From the NCBI GenBank assembly GCA_018136815.1, contig CM030938.1, positions 5,852,494 through 5,916,493 of the forward strand: a stretch of 64,000 bases of DNA, given 5' to 3'. Below, piece by piece: positions 45,616 to 56,394 of this stretch (position 1 is the first letter of the stretch; each line of letters opens with the position of its first letter). Under the pieces are notes generated by a model. The model saw only the letters and a list, made by a program, of their open reading frames with translations. It ran no database searches and had not been told where the DNA came from. The stretch comes from Isochrysis galbana. Lineage: Eukaryota > Haptophyta > Isochrysidales > Isochrysidaceae. The position numbers and the translations under genes were made by a program.

Positions 45616-46516
45616 GCCCGGTCACTCACTAGGTAGGGCGGTCAAACAGGGCTTTTAACTTCTAAGGGTGAAAATTCACTAAGTCAAGATTGAGGTTTCA
45701 TAGCGAGATCTTAGGATATGCTACTGGAAATGGGTATATTAGGCAGAATCTAATGGGAAATATGCAAATTTTCGACGCCATTCAACACACAGACCCAAAA
45801 ACGTTTTTGCCTTAGATGGGGTAAGAGTACTGTTATGAGCTCTCAGTAAGAGTAAAAGCTCCAAACTGCCAAATCACTGATATTAGTTGTCGGCTGCTAG
45901 ACTAATATTAAAGGGGCTGATCTACTACTAGATGCTGACTCCTTTTACTATTAGAATCGTCGCCTCCCCCCCCTCCATCAACATCGATACTTCAGCACTT
46001 CAGCACTTCAGCATACATACACATACGTAGTAGCCTCCGTCGGTCGGCTGCTTGGCTGCGACGCTCTATCGTCTATCCTCAATCCCTAACTAAGATGCGT
46101 TGATGCGTTAGGTTCATCCAACTATAGTAGTAGTGGTACCAATCTACGCTAACGCTAGAGGAGAGAGAGAGAGTTTGTGTGTGGATTGTGGAGAGCGTAA
46201 ATCAACACACGCGTGCGCGCACAGGAGAGTTTTGTTGTTGGTTGGGACAACTCTCATGAGAGCTAATATTAGTGCTGATATTAGTGATAGCTCCATAACC
46301 TTGAGAGCTGATAAGCTGTTACCCCATTCTCCCAAAATAGACCTCCATGGGCCGGACAAGGCTGGGGAGTCACTCACCAACGCCATGGATTTTCGTGGGG
46401 TAGAGGGGGTTCGCGGGGGGGGGGGGGGGGGGGCAGGTAAGGGGGGTCCCTGGGAAATCCTTGGACACCCAGGAGGGATGAAAAATAGTTGTTAAAAAGC
46501 GTGAGTGACCGGCCTA
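45616..46516. mobile_element. Non-autonomous DNA transposon with terminal inverted repeats, about 900 bp
   Basis: Left end TAGCCCGGTCACTCAC (45616-45631). Right end GTGAGTGACCGGCCTA (46501-46516) is its reverse complement with two mismatches. Subterminal GCTTTTAAC/GTTAAAAAGC also pair. The interior has no transposase. Related ends at 25497-25515 and 35870-35889 place it in a family with at least three members here. The right end lies about 30 bp before the telomeric array. Confidence 0.65.
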
Positions 46517-46544
46517 CTGAGGGACGAGGCGGGGGCGTGAGGCG

Positions 46545-47581
46545 GGTTAGGGTAAGGGATTAGGGATTAGGGATTAGGGATTAGGGATTAGGGATTAGGG
46601 ATTAGGGATTAGGGATTAGGGATTAGGGATTAGGGATTAGGGATTAGGGATTAGGGATTAGGGATTAGGGATTAGGGATTAGGGATTAGGGATTAGGGAT
46701 TAGGGATTAGGGATTAGGGATTAGGGATTAGGGATTAGGGATTAGGGATTAGGGATTAGGGATTAGGGATTAGGGATTAGGGATTAGGGATTAGGGATTA
46801 GGGATTAGGGTTAGGGTTAGGGTTAGGGTTAGGGTTAGGGTTAGGGTTAGGGTTAGGGTTAGGGTTAGGGTTAGGGTTAGGGTTAGGGTTAGGGTTAGGG
46901 TTAGGGTTAGGGTTAGGGTTAGGGTTAGGGTTAGGGTTAGGGTTAGGGTTAGGGTTAGGGTTAGGGTTAGGGTTAGGGTTGGGGTTAGGGTTAGGGTTAG
47001 GGTTAGGGTTAGGGTTAGGGTTAGGGTTAGGGTTAGGGTTAGGGTTAGGGTTAGGGTTAGGGTTAGGGTTAGGGTTAGGGTTAGGGTTAGGGTTAGGGTT
47101 AGGGTTAGGGTTAGGGTTAGGGTTAGGGTTAGGGTTAGGGTTAGGGTTAGGGTTAGGGTTAGGGTTAGGGTTAGGGGTTAGGGTTAGGGTTAGGGTTAGG
47201 GTTAGGGTTAGGGTTAGGGGTTAGGGTTAGGGTTAGGGTTAGGGTTAGGGTTAGGGTTAGGGTTAGGGTTAGGGTTAGGGTTAGGGGGTTAGGGTTAGGG
47301 TTAGGGTTAGGGGGTTAGGGTTAGGGTTAGGGTTAGGGTTAGGGTTAGGGTTAGGGTTAGGGTTAGGGTTAGGGTTAGGGTTAGGGTTAGGGTTAGGGTT
47401 AGGGTTAGGGTTAGGGTTAGGGTTAGGGTTAGGGTTAGGGTTAGGGTTAGGGTTAGGGTTAGGGTTAGGGTTAGGGTTAGGGTTAGGGTTAGGTTAGGGT
47501 TAGGGTTAGGGTTAGGGTTAGGGTTAGGGTTAGGTTAGGGTTAGGGTTAGGTTAGGTTAGGGTTAGGGTTAGGGTTAGGGT
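46545..47581 (+). repeat. Telomeric repeat array: TTAGGGA block then TTAGGG block
   Basis: About 36 copies of a 7-base unit (GGGATTA) from about 46553 to 46805, followed abruptly by about 129 copies of TTAGGG to 47581. Scattered variants (TTGGGG once at 46979, TTAGGGG, TTAGGGGG, TTAGG) cluster in the last 400 bp. The G-rich strand runs left to right, so the chromosome end would lie to the right, exactly where the assembly gap begins. Confidence 0.97.
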
Positions 47582-47681
47582 NNNNNNNNNNNNNNNNNNN
47601 NNNNNNNNNNNNNNNNNNNNNNNNNNNNNNNNNNNNNNNNNNNNNNNNNNNNNNNNNNNNNNNNNNNNNNNNNNNNNNNNN
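47582..47681. other. Assembly gap of 100 Ns
   Basis: Exactly 100 undetermined bases, a typical placeholder for a gap of unknown size, between the telomeric array and unrelated CT-rich sequence. Confidence 0.99.
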
Positions 47682-48056
47682 CTCTCTCTCTCCCTCCCTC
47701 TCTCTCTCCCGCTCTTTCTCTCTCTCTCGCTCGCTCGCTCCCCCCCCCCCCCTCACTGTCCTATTCCTTGTGATATGTTACAAAGAAGCACCCTCCGCAG
47801 TCTCTCTCTTCTCTCTCTCTTCTCTCCTCTCACCTCTAGAGAAATGAACGTTACCTTCTTCTTTCCTCCCCTCCCCTCTGTGTGCGCGCGAGAGCGGAGG
47901 TGCCGGATGGACGGATGAGAGAGGAAAGGGAGAAGGCAAGCCGTCTGGTGCGCGGGACGAGTTTCGTCGCGTCTCTCATAACCACTTGCTCGACAGAGGC
48001 TGCGCTGCGAGAATATATTGTATATTGTGTAGATTATTCATTTTTAATACAAGCTT
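47682..48056. other. CT-rich then unique sequence, no gene seen
   Basis: (CT)n and C-runs to about 47755, then CT-rich sequence and an AT-rich patch ending in one copy of a 13-bp direct repeat (AATACAAGCTTTA, 48044-48056). Confidence 0.5.
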
Positions 48057-48626
48057 TAAATTTCTTAATCGTCTCGCCATCGTCGCCTGCCAGAAGAACG
48101 ACATCGACAATAGGATCGAGGAGGAGGGGTGTGAGAAAAAGACGAAAAGGATGAAAACTCAGTAGCTTTGGGGTTACCGTGTGTTTTGGGGAAGGGAGGG
48201 GGGGGGGGGGAGTTGCTATGCATGCTCACGCGCCGCGTCCTTGATTAGCTTTGTACTCATCTTTGTAATGATAATACCCTGGAGACTGGTTGAAAAAGAA
48301 AACATGCACCTCTGGGTAAAAAAAAACACTCACCTGGCCCTCTATTGACGGAACGCGACTTCGCTGTCCCCTTCCCTGGGATCTTCACCTGACAGCTCAC
48401 CTTTGGAGCGATGGGCGATGGGCTGGCCACGAGGGGCCAGGACGAGCGAACCAGGCGAGCCTGTGGGGAAGAGAGTGGGTCAGCAGGGCAGTCTCCTCCT
48501 GGCAAGCCATCAGGCATGCCAGGAGGATGGGTGGTTCCTCCCCCACGGCAGGGGAGGAAGGAGAGAGAGAGGGGCTCGTGCCCCGCCCCCCCCTGGGCGA
48601 ACCAAGTATAAACTTAGTTTATTTAA
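48057..48626 (-). mobile_element. Short LINE derivative with target-site duplication
   Basis: Flanked by AATACAAGCTTTA on the left (about 48044-48056) and again at about 48627-48639, a 13-bp target-site duplication. Read on the minus strand the 5' end is hairpin AACTAAGT-TTAT-ACTTGGTT (48619-48600). A G-rich stretch, inverted repeat CTCCTGGCA/TGCCAGGAG, and a pyrimidine run to CCCCACAG follow. An exon-like block (ARLVRSSWPLVASPSP) comes next. The 3' end is CGAGACGATTAAGAAATT. Total about 570 bp, so it is an internally deleted, non-autonomous copy. Close relatives are at 57090-57832 and the first half of 14454-15570. Confidence 0.75.
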
Positions 48627-48739
48627 ATACAAGCTTTAGACCTCAACATTGCTAGAGCCGTAGGGCTACCTCATTCACCACAGAAGCAACAAAGGACTAG
48701 TAAAAGAATAAGAAGTACTACACACGAGGTCAACATCAA

Positions 48740-50506
48740 TCAAGGAGTAGTTGGTAGACCCCCGATAGGCATTGGAGGTCGGACAAAAACTTCTACTCCT
48801 TTGGGAACCCACACCTCAAGAACCGCTTCTAAAGGCCCCTGCTGCAACGTCGACAGGCAGCCAACGGAGATCCAACCGAAGCCCGAAATGGCTAAGTCCG
48901 CAGATTGCTTCATCGGCTGCAATGGCACGCGGGCGGTGCGCTGGAGCCGCAAGGGGCCGAGCTCAGCAGCCGAGGCCTTGTCACTTGGGGGCTTCCAGTC
49001 GACTCCAGCATGCTCCTTGTGCGCAGTTTCAGCTTCGCTCGTCGCACAGGTGTTCACGCGTAGCTTTGCGGCAGGAGAGCAAAAGCTTAGGCGCATGGCG
49101 GGGGGGGCGCTCACGATATCTACGCGAACAAGGCCACCCCAGAAGAAGGAAGTGCCTTGCTCAGACGGGGATTTGGGGGTGTACGGCTTGATCTTGCTAC
49201 GTGGCATCACCATCGCGATCTCCGCGGGTAGGAGACGCGCAGACATACGATGGTGCAAGTGAACACCTGTGGCATCACATGACGGAGATGCTCAGACATT
49301 TGATAGCGTGGACTGCAGTTGGGAATGTAGTTCGATACATCACCATCTCATATGATGTGCAACTAGCAATATGTATGAGTCTTCCGGAGGAACCGTCTCA
49401 ACATGTAAGGCATGCCTAGGTGTTCACTCACCGGGTGTGTCATAGAGCTGAGAACCTCCAGAGAAGCAATCTATCGGCAAGAGAGAGAGCGTGGTGCCCG
49501 GCGTCGACGCAGAAATTGGGAGGTACCGTGGTGCCGAAGGAGAAATGAGAGGAATGAGTTCCTTGAGGAAGGCCGACTTTCCCACATTTGCTGCGCCGAG
49601 CACGAAGATGTCGCGCCCCTCGCGTTCAGACATGAGTGCACGAGCCGCAGCCTGAAAAAGGAGATTAAACGCGTGAGAATGCGCTAGAGCACCCGTTCTA
49701 CAATGCATGATCTAATGTGTCCACGGCCAATGTGGGGAGTGTGGAGGGTTGTCTTAAGGCCATGGTGAGGTCATCACCAAATTTAGCAGTGTGAGATAGC
49801 GCCACAGTCCAGGTTTCCATGGCGCTCTCGCTGCGCCTAGCTGTAGCTTGTGGCAAACCTGCATGCCGTCTCCTTGCTTGGATGAGAGGAGCAGGATATC
49901 AAGGACACCTCCAAGCCTGTTGGCAGCACCTCCTAGCCATTCGCGAACTTCATCAAGGTCAGTCCCACGAGGCAACAAGTCGGCCTTCGTTCCAATCAAA
50001 AGTATAGGATTCGCTCCAATGAGCTCACGAACACGCGGTAATAACGTGCCTGCCACATCCGTCAGATCAACCAGGAGAGCGATGAGTGCCTTCCGTTCTC
50101 GCAGTGGTTTCAGCACGCTGCGCAACGCCTCTGGCGTTGTTATTCCCCTCCCGTTGCCGGGGCTGTTAGTAGGTGCTGCGTCTTGCGCAGGCCGCAGGCG
50201 CCCTTCAACGACTGCCGGTATGATCTCTCCTTGGCTCAGCCGCCGGCAGCGCTCACACAGCGTCTGGCGCAACTGCCGGCGAGCGGCTTTCAGCTCATAG
50301 CGTTCTGGCTCCACAAAGCCAGGTGAATCAAAGAAGTCGACCTGCAGTTCTGCGCCGCAACCGTAGCAACCGATGATGTGCCTCGGGACGAGGGCATCGT
50401 GAGCGGTGAGCGGAGTGCACCGCGCGAGCGCTAGCCTGCTGGAGCGGCTGGGTTTCACCCCGCCGCTCAGCAGCGAGAGGGCGACGATGGGGAGCGCGCC
50501 GAGCAT
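48740..50506 (-). CDS. Circularly permuted GTPase of the YqeH/NOA1 type, probably organelle-targeted
   Basis: Exons: 50506-49859, 49651-49432, 49266-48740 (464 aa); frame and splice sites agree. The N terminus MLGALPIVALSLLSGG resembles a signal peptide and is followed by a basic, Ser-rich stretch, consistent with bipartite plastid targeting. A zinc-finger pair (CYGCGAELQ and LCERCRRL) comes next. The G motifs are in permuted order: LIGTKADLL (G4) and LSSKQGDGM (G5) in exon 1, then FVLGAANVGKSAFL (G1), STPGTTL (G2) and LYDTPG (G3) in exon 2. Exon 3 has the family C-terminal domain (VMPRSKIKPYTPKSP, LAISGFGWISV). Family members assist small-subunit ribosome assembly in bacteria, mitochondria and plastids. 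Plastid rather than mitochondrial targeting is inferred from the N terminus only. Confidence 0.92.
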
Positions 50507-50584
50507 CGACGTCCCGCTACACGACTACACCACGGCACGCTCCCTCTATTTCTAGCCAACAATGGGCAAGAACAAAATCATAAA

Positions 50585-50900
50585 ACTAAAAAAAAACCTT
50601 TTAATATTCTCGCCTCGCGCGCGGCTATGCGGCTATGGAGTTGACTATCGTAGCCACGCCCACTTTCCTTCCTTTCCCTCACTTCCCGCCTTGCGGCAAC
50701 TCCCCTCGTGCTCTACTTAGGGGCCCGGGTTGTGGGGGGGGTTGGGTGGGGCGGGGGTGCATTGGCCCCTAGTGGTCTGTTCTCGCCTCCCTCCTCCTCC
50801 TGTGCCTCTAGGTGGCCCGTTTCTTTTCGTTGTGTTGTGAGGGTTTCGTTTTTGTCCCGTCATTCTTCGCTTGTGGTGCCTGTCCCCTCAGGGATATCTT
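50585..50900 (-). mobile_element. LINE-family 3' end, inverted
   Basis: AAAAAAAAACCTTTTAATAT then TCTCGCC at 50588-50615 is the reversed 3' terminus of the hairpin LINE family. It continues through GTAGCCACGCCC and CTTGCGGCAACTCCCCTCGT to the block CTACTTAGGGGC, colinear with the reverse of 15400-15560 and 39380-39520. It lies about 15 bp downstream of the minus-strand GTPase start. Confidence 0.75.
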
Positions 50901-50989
50901 CAGCGAGGGAGATGTGCCTCAGCCTCAGGAGAGCTTCCCGGTCAGGCCGATCGCTTCTGCCACGAGGTGTCGCATCCGCGATCGACTTC

Positions 50990-51905
50990 CGACCTTAGGC
51001 CTTAGGCGTCTTCGTGCTCAGTCGTTCTTGTTGCCACGGAGTTTTACTCGTAATTTGTAGAACTCGTCGCTCGTAATTCGCCCCTCGCTCCTTGCCGTCG
51101 CGCCCCTTTGTGGCCTGTCTCGCCCCTGTTTCGCTCCTTTGCACCTCGTGATCGCTCACCCCCCTTGCACTTATCTTTCGAATGCTGGCCTTCGATGGAT
51201 CCATGCCAATCCGGAACGCCTAACTGACACCGCTGCCGCGGCTGCCCAATTTCGCCGTCGCCTAAACGCACGAGCCCCTTTCCTGGCGGTAGAGAATCCC
51301 AAGATGCACCATTATGCGAAAATGCTATTGGGCGGCGTCGAAGCTACGCAGTATGTCCATCCGTGGCAGCACGGCACCGGACATACTAAAGCCACGGGGC
51401 TCTACCTCTCCCCTTCTCTTCCCCCACTCCAGCCGACTTGCCTGGTCCCTGGTAGGGAGCCGGTCATGGCTAACCTGCCTATGACTCCCCACCGCGGCGC
51501 GTTGCCCAGCAGCACGTACGTCGGGATAGCAGGGGCGATGGCATCCCAATGGCCAATGGATGCCGGTGCTCCTCGACTACTGCCGGTCTGCCACGCACCG
51601 TGGCGACGCCTCCGCCGCCACCCTTGTCGCCCCTGCACGCTGGGCATCGCCGCCGGTGCACCCTCCAGCACCGCTGGCGCGTCATCGCGGCGATACGTCC
51701 TCCGTCGTCGCTCCGTTGGTCTGTACCTTTGCGGAACCGTCGCCCCATTTAGTCGGGAAGGGCGATCTGTCGGCGATCTCGTCTGGAACGGGAATCGAAC
51801 CATAACGGAAACGAGGGGCAATCCTGCTACGCAGGATTCCAAGAGACCTATCGAATACGACGAGAGAAGTGCGATGTGCCTAAGGCCTAAGGCCTAAGGC
51901 TAAGG
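50990..51905. mobile_element. Inverted-repeat-flanked segment carrying a methyltransferase relic
   Basis: Bounded by CCTTAGGCCTTAGGC (50994-51008) and a reverse-complement run, GCCTAAGGCCTAAGGC plus a further GCCTAAGG-type unit (51882-51905). The enclosed 880 bp carry a phage-like DNA methyltransferase fragment (51139-51450). The short, partly self-repeating inverted ends make a transposon reading tentative. Confidence 0.45.
51139..51450 (+). pseudogene. Phage/transposon-type DNA methyltransferase fragment
   Basis: The frame contains VIAHPPCTYLSNAGLRWIH, FLAVENPKMHHYAKMLLG and YVHPWQHGTGHTKATGLYL. The PPC catalytic-type motif followed by VENP and the GxTKAT block is typical of a methylase-like domain common in phages and in some DIRS-type retrotransposons. 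No ATG precedes it in a sensible position and the C-terminal sequence degenerates after 51450. The SAM-binding N-terminal part is missing. Confidence 0.6.
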
Positions 51906-52139
51906 GGGAGATACGAAGAAGTCGCAAATTAAACATGATTGATGATTGCCCCCAGAAGCAGATAAAGATAAAGAAACGCAGGGGAGATAGCAAATTAAAC
52001 CTATTTGCGAGGCGCCTGGGAGGAAGAAAGGTGGGGAAACTTCCCTTCTCTTCGAGAGAAAGAGAGAGAGCGCGCTCCACAACCCAAGATCCCATGCATC
52101 CAAGCGAAGCTTTTGACCGAGAACGAGAGAAAGCAGCGA

Positions 52140-52385
52140 ATTATAACGATAAATGCCGAACAACGAAGAGAAGAGCGAAGCCTAACGAGTGTCGATTCGC
52201 GAATGCGACACACGGGCCGTGCGGCGCGACCGGGGTCGCGCTCACCTGCTCGGCCTCTGCGGGCGGACGCGGTCGCTTCGCCGGCGACAGCTCCATGGGT
52301 GCTTGGGGGGCGCCCGCGGCGGGGGGCCCGAAGGAGAGGTGGGGAGCGGCGGCGCGCTCCATGGCAACCAACTATAAAGTTAGTT
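52140..52385 (-). mobile_element. LINE 5' end with ORF1 start
   Basis: The minus strand reads hairpin AACTAACT-TTAT-AGTTGGTT (52385-52366), then GCCATGGAGCGCGCC opening MERAAAPHLSFGPP, related to the MERAPTAP starts at 15743, 20320 and 40159. The left boundary is unclear; recognisable ORF1-like coding fades by about 52150. Confidence 0.6.
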
Positions 52386-52386
52386 G

Positions 52387-52950
52387 ATCTACCCCCAACC
52401 AAGGACAAGCCAGCATAACCTACATTTGGGTTGTGGAAACGCTACAAAATCAGCCGAGTAATTGGTCTATGCCACAAAGACGTCTCAACTACTTTCTCTG
52501 ACTCCTCCAACTTCGAGCAATGACAGTACGGAACGATCGATCACGATCGTGTTCCTCTTCAGAGCGCAGAGCATAGAAGTGGTCTTCCATCTTCCCGCCG
52601 CAATAGGCACGGCAGCATAGTATCAAGTCAGAACATACGAGTGGAGTCGTGTCGCGTAGAAATGGCTCCGGCGCGTCCTAGGGATGCCACGCAATGCAAT
52701 GGTGCGCGAGAGACTATCCGCACGCCCAGGCTGGGAGGTTCGGTCATTTTATCACTTTGATTTGCCTACAAGGGTCAAAAGGAAAGCGAACTCAGAAAAA
52801 GCGAACTCGGGAACTCCAACTCCAACGCTTCGTTTGCGCTCGCAACTCAATCAATTGCTGCGATTCTCTCTCAAGGAAGCGGTTCGGCAGGGAAAGTAGG
52901 ATTAGGAAACTAACTCAAGAGGCGGACATGATCGCAAGAAAAACTTGAGA
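52387..52950. other. No gene seen
   Basis: Moderate AT content and no motifs. It probably includes the 3' UTR or terminal exon of the kinase gene. Confidence 0.4.
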
Positions 52951-55539
52951 TCATGGGAGTGCGACCTTACCTTCTCTAGCTTGACGGAGTGCGCGCTCGC
53001 GTTTTTCATACTGCCGGCGGAGTTTTGCCATGTCACGCTCAAGATTGGCATCCAAAGCGGCTAACTCCTGCACCATAACACAGATGTGTATCGGCACGAG
53101 GCGAATATGTGGGGAAGTGTATCAGGTAAATGCGATTAGAAGGGCGGTAAATATGCCGCGCAACGACCTCAAGGGCAGAAACCAAAGGCTTTTTGCGAAA
53201 CTCACCTCATCGATCTCTTTGACATTCAAGTGGGTGAAATCATACTTGTGGCGTGCTTTGTTTGAGGCCTCCGAACCCAAGTCCTCTTTGTCTACTCCTC
53301 CAGCCGCTGCCCCGAAGCCATTGTTGCTCCCGACAGCACCGCCTCTAGAGCTTGCGCCCCCACCTCCAACATTGTTGGACGACTGAAATTGTCGCATGAA
53401 GCCAGGGACCGGGGCCGATGCAGCGGAATTATTGAAGACCATAGTTCCCCCGCCACCTCCGTCGCCTGCAGCGGGCCGGAAGATCACGGTACCTCCCCCC
53501 CCACCCGGGATACCCGTGTCGCTTGGCGCATCAAGTGGAGCCGGCTGCTGCCTATCCTTAACAATCATCGTGCCATAGCTGACATCTTCACTGCCAATCG
53601 CCACAGGCGCACTAGCCCCATCCTTGATGAACATGGTCCCACCTCCGGCTCCACGAAGATCGCCGAGCTCACTATCATCACCCATGCGACGGGCAGCGTC
53701 GCGGATGGCAGAGAGGTCGAACTCCTGAGTGTCGCCACGCTTGATTGGCTGCGAGGGACGAGACAGGAAGGTGAAGCTGCATGGCAATCTCAACATAGTG
53801 CGTGGACTACATTCTATCCATTGCCAACATTAATCATCATGCGCAAAGGATGGTTGGTACGCGACAAGTTTTTGAGACACGCACATAGAGACATGTCACT
53901 CTCGCGTGAATGCAATGAGTAGCTCACCCCGAGCTCCGATGTACATCAACAGCACATGAAGGGCATCGGCGAGCTGTGCATCGAAGCTTGGGCAGGCGAC
54001 TCACCCTCCCCTCTCCCAATGGCGTCGCATGCTGCAACTCTGCGCTGCTAGCCTGACCTAATTGCTCGGCCGTCTTCTTTCGCCACACAACTAGCGCCTC
54101 CGCCGCGCTATCCATCAATGCTTGCAGAGCCGCTTCACGCGCAGATTCTGCGCTCCCTGCGCTGCCGGATGCAGCACTTGCGACCGTCGTGATGAATGGG
54201 TGCGAGAGAAGCTCGGAAGCTGAAGGCCTTTCTGAGGCATCTTTTGCCAAACACTTCCGCACGAAGTCGTTGAATTCGCTGGACCACTTGTCTGGCTCCG
54301 TCAAGTGCGGCGGTGGTTTAGTAGGGATCAAAAAGATAGCTCGCATTGGATGCAGCGAGGCGTTTGGAGGTTGGCCCTCGGCAAGCTCGATTGCTGTGAT
54401 GCCTAGCGACCAAATGTCCGCCTGAAGAGCCAGGGCGATTTTCACTACGGTATCGGTGTGCGGCCAAGCACAGCAGCAATGGGAAGAACACCGGGCGCTC
54501 GTCTAGACTTGCGCGGCACAGCCGAGGCAACTGCTCAGTCAAGAAGGAGGGGACACGCCACCTCCGTGCACACAAGTGGATCGTCTCCCATGGCAAGGCA
54601 ACCGCACCTTTGAGTTGTAGCCCGCCTCCGGCCCAGCTGAGGAGATGACCTCAGGAGCCATCCAGAAGGGCGTGCCGATGACAGTACCACGTCGAGAGAT
54701 GGAGGTATTGAGCTGCACAAACAACATGGGTTCGGGCTCACCGAAGGCGGAGCAGGGCCCGGGGACGCTTAGACAAGGCGAGCTACGAGGAAAAAGGTGA
54801 GGGGCTCCCATGCCCTCCGGCATGGGGCAACGCTAGACAAGATATGTTGTCAATCTCGACGGGGGTGGGTAAGACAGCCCCCACCCGCCGTGAGGGTGGT
54901 CTAAAGCACACGCGCCGCCGAATGCGCAGCAGCCATAGACGAGCTGTGCTTTCAGTTGGGACGAAGATTTCTAGAGCCTGTCCCGTGCAGAGCTGTGCGA
55001 CACTCACAAGCGGCCACAGAGGGGGTGGGGGTGTGGGGGGGAGGGCGCGGCGGCGATGGCATGGTGGGAATCTGGCGCACCTGGGCGGATACGCCGAAGT
55101 CGGCTAGCTTGACCTGCCCTTTGTCCGTCAGGAGCAGATTGCCCGCCTTGATGTCTCGGTGGATCTTGTTGAGGTCATGAAGGTAGGCGAGTCCAGCAAG
55201 TGTGCCAGCCAGTACCGCAGAGATCTGCACCTCGGTGAGACAGCGCGAGCGCGCCTCCATGATATCGCCGAGCGATGATCCTGCGCAGAATTCCATCACG
55301 ATCCATAGCTCCGAGCCGCGTGTGAAGGAGCTATAGTAGCGCACGATGTTGGACGAGTTGCATGTCTTGAGCATCTCAATCTCGCGCGCGACCTCGCCCG
55401 TGTCCTGCTCGATCGGCACGACCTTGACCGCGACAGTACGGCCCGTCCCATTCTCCACCGCCTTGTACACCTTCCCGAACGAGCCCTCGCCCAGCTTCTC
55501 CAGCACCATATAGTCGTCTGGCCCGCCGCCGCCCTCCAT
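52951..55539 (-). CDS. STE20-group kinase of the MST/Hippo type with SARAH-like C terminus
   Basis: Exons: 55539-55081, 54712-54608, 54421-54005, 53748-53206, 53067-52971 or slightly beyond. The first four exons are whole codon numbers with strong GT-AG sites. Kinase motifs are complete: [12 protein letters not shown] (Gly loop), VAVKVV (Lys), [32 protein letters not shown] and [16 protein letters not shown] Gly-rich linker carries three variants of GGTM[IV]F (a MST-linker-like repeated motif). The last exon has [19 protein letters not shown], matching the helical SARAH domain that lets MST kinases dimerise. The 3' end is uncertain: a donor-like G|GTAAGG at 52970 could lead to another exon, or reading on gives a stop at 52951. 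Expected role: upstream kinase of a Hippo/NDR-type cascade. Confidence 0.9.
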
Positions 55540-55654
55540 CGCGCCGCCGGGAGCAGAAGAGAGAGGGGCGTGGCGCCGCGACGCGCGGTCTCTTCTCTCA
55601 CAAACACTGCGCACGCTTTTTCCCCGCGCCACCGCCGTCGCGCGCGGATGATCA

Positions 55655-55790
55655 GAGGCGGCGGGCGCTTCCCCCCCCCCCCCCCGCCCCGCCCCGCCCC
55701 GCCCCGCCCCCCCCCCCCCCCCCGCCCCGCCCCGCCCCGCCCCGCCCCGCCCCGCCCGCGCGCGCGCCCGAGGTGTCCCCCCCCCCCTCC
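55655..55790. promoter_or_regulatory. GC-box-like (GGGGC)n tract upstream of the kinase
   Basis: Repeated CCCCG units (about 55685-55710 and 55722-55755) with long C-runs. In the sense of the kinase this is (GGGGC)n about 120-250 nt before the ATG. The G-tracts could form quadruplexes on the gene's sense strand; a promoter role is inferred from position. Confidence 0.45.
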
Positions 55791-56390
55791 CCCTTCTCGC
55801 CCCCACCTTTCGTGCGCGTGACGAAACTCAGTCTCCAAGGGCAAGAGCGAGCGGAAGCGGAAAACGCAGAAGTACGGCAAGCGGCCAGACGTCAGGGCAG
55901 ATCAGACGAACTCGCGGACAGGTGCGCCTCGAGGACAGGGACAGGACATCAGCATTCGCTACAAGTTGCTTAAAAATACACTAGGACAAGTGAACATGGG
56001 TGATTCGAATTGTAGCGCTCCTGAACACACAATGACTATCTATCCCAAGATAAACACTTCTATAACACGTCTAGTCTGCTAATTTGTGCGGCGAGGTCTA
56101 TGTACAAACAACGTACAACGTCGTACACATGCACATGAGCGACGAATGGCAAAGCGCACGCGGCTGCCGTTTCATATCGTTGTGTCAGAGGTCTCGCGCC
56201 GCCTTCACTGGCGCAAGAAGCCTGCTAGCTAGCATCCATCCATTGCTGCCCGGGCGGCTTCCACACTCCAAGCGACTTGTGCCACTGCGCCCCACCTAAG
56301 ACGCCCCACGCCGCCCGAGGCGGCTAGTTAGAGCCTAGATGGGACAATAGACAATAGACAATAGGCTTCTAATAGGTTCTATTAAGAAGG
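55791..56390. other. Intergenic, no gene seen
   Basis: Unique sequence without motifs; a short GACAATA tandem (56343-56362) is present. Confidence 0.4.
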
Positions 56391-56394
56391 CGAG

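Noticed and set aside
46979-47224. 81-codon ORF of Gly-Leu repeats
   Set aside because: It is a translation of the telomeric TTAGGG array.
48740-50506. Bacterial contamination as the source of the YqeH-type GTPase
   Set aside because: The gene has two introns with matching phases and a targeting N terminus, so it is nuclear.
51775-51850. tRNA-like B-box (GGTTCGATTCCC on the minus strand) with a nearby 7-bp stem
   Set aside because: The T-arm stem does not pair and no acceptor stem or A-box fits, so there is no cloverleaf.
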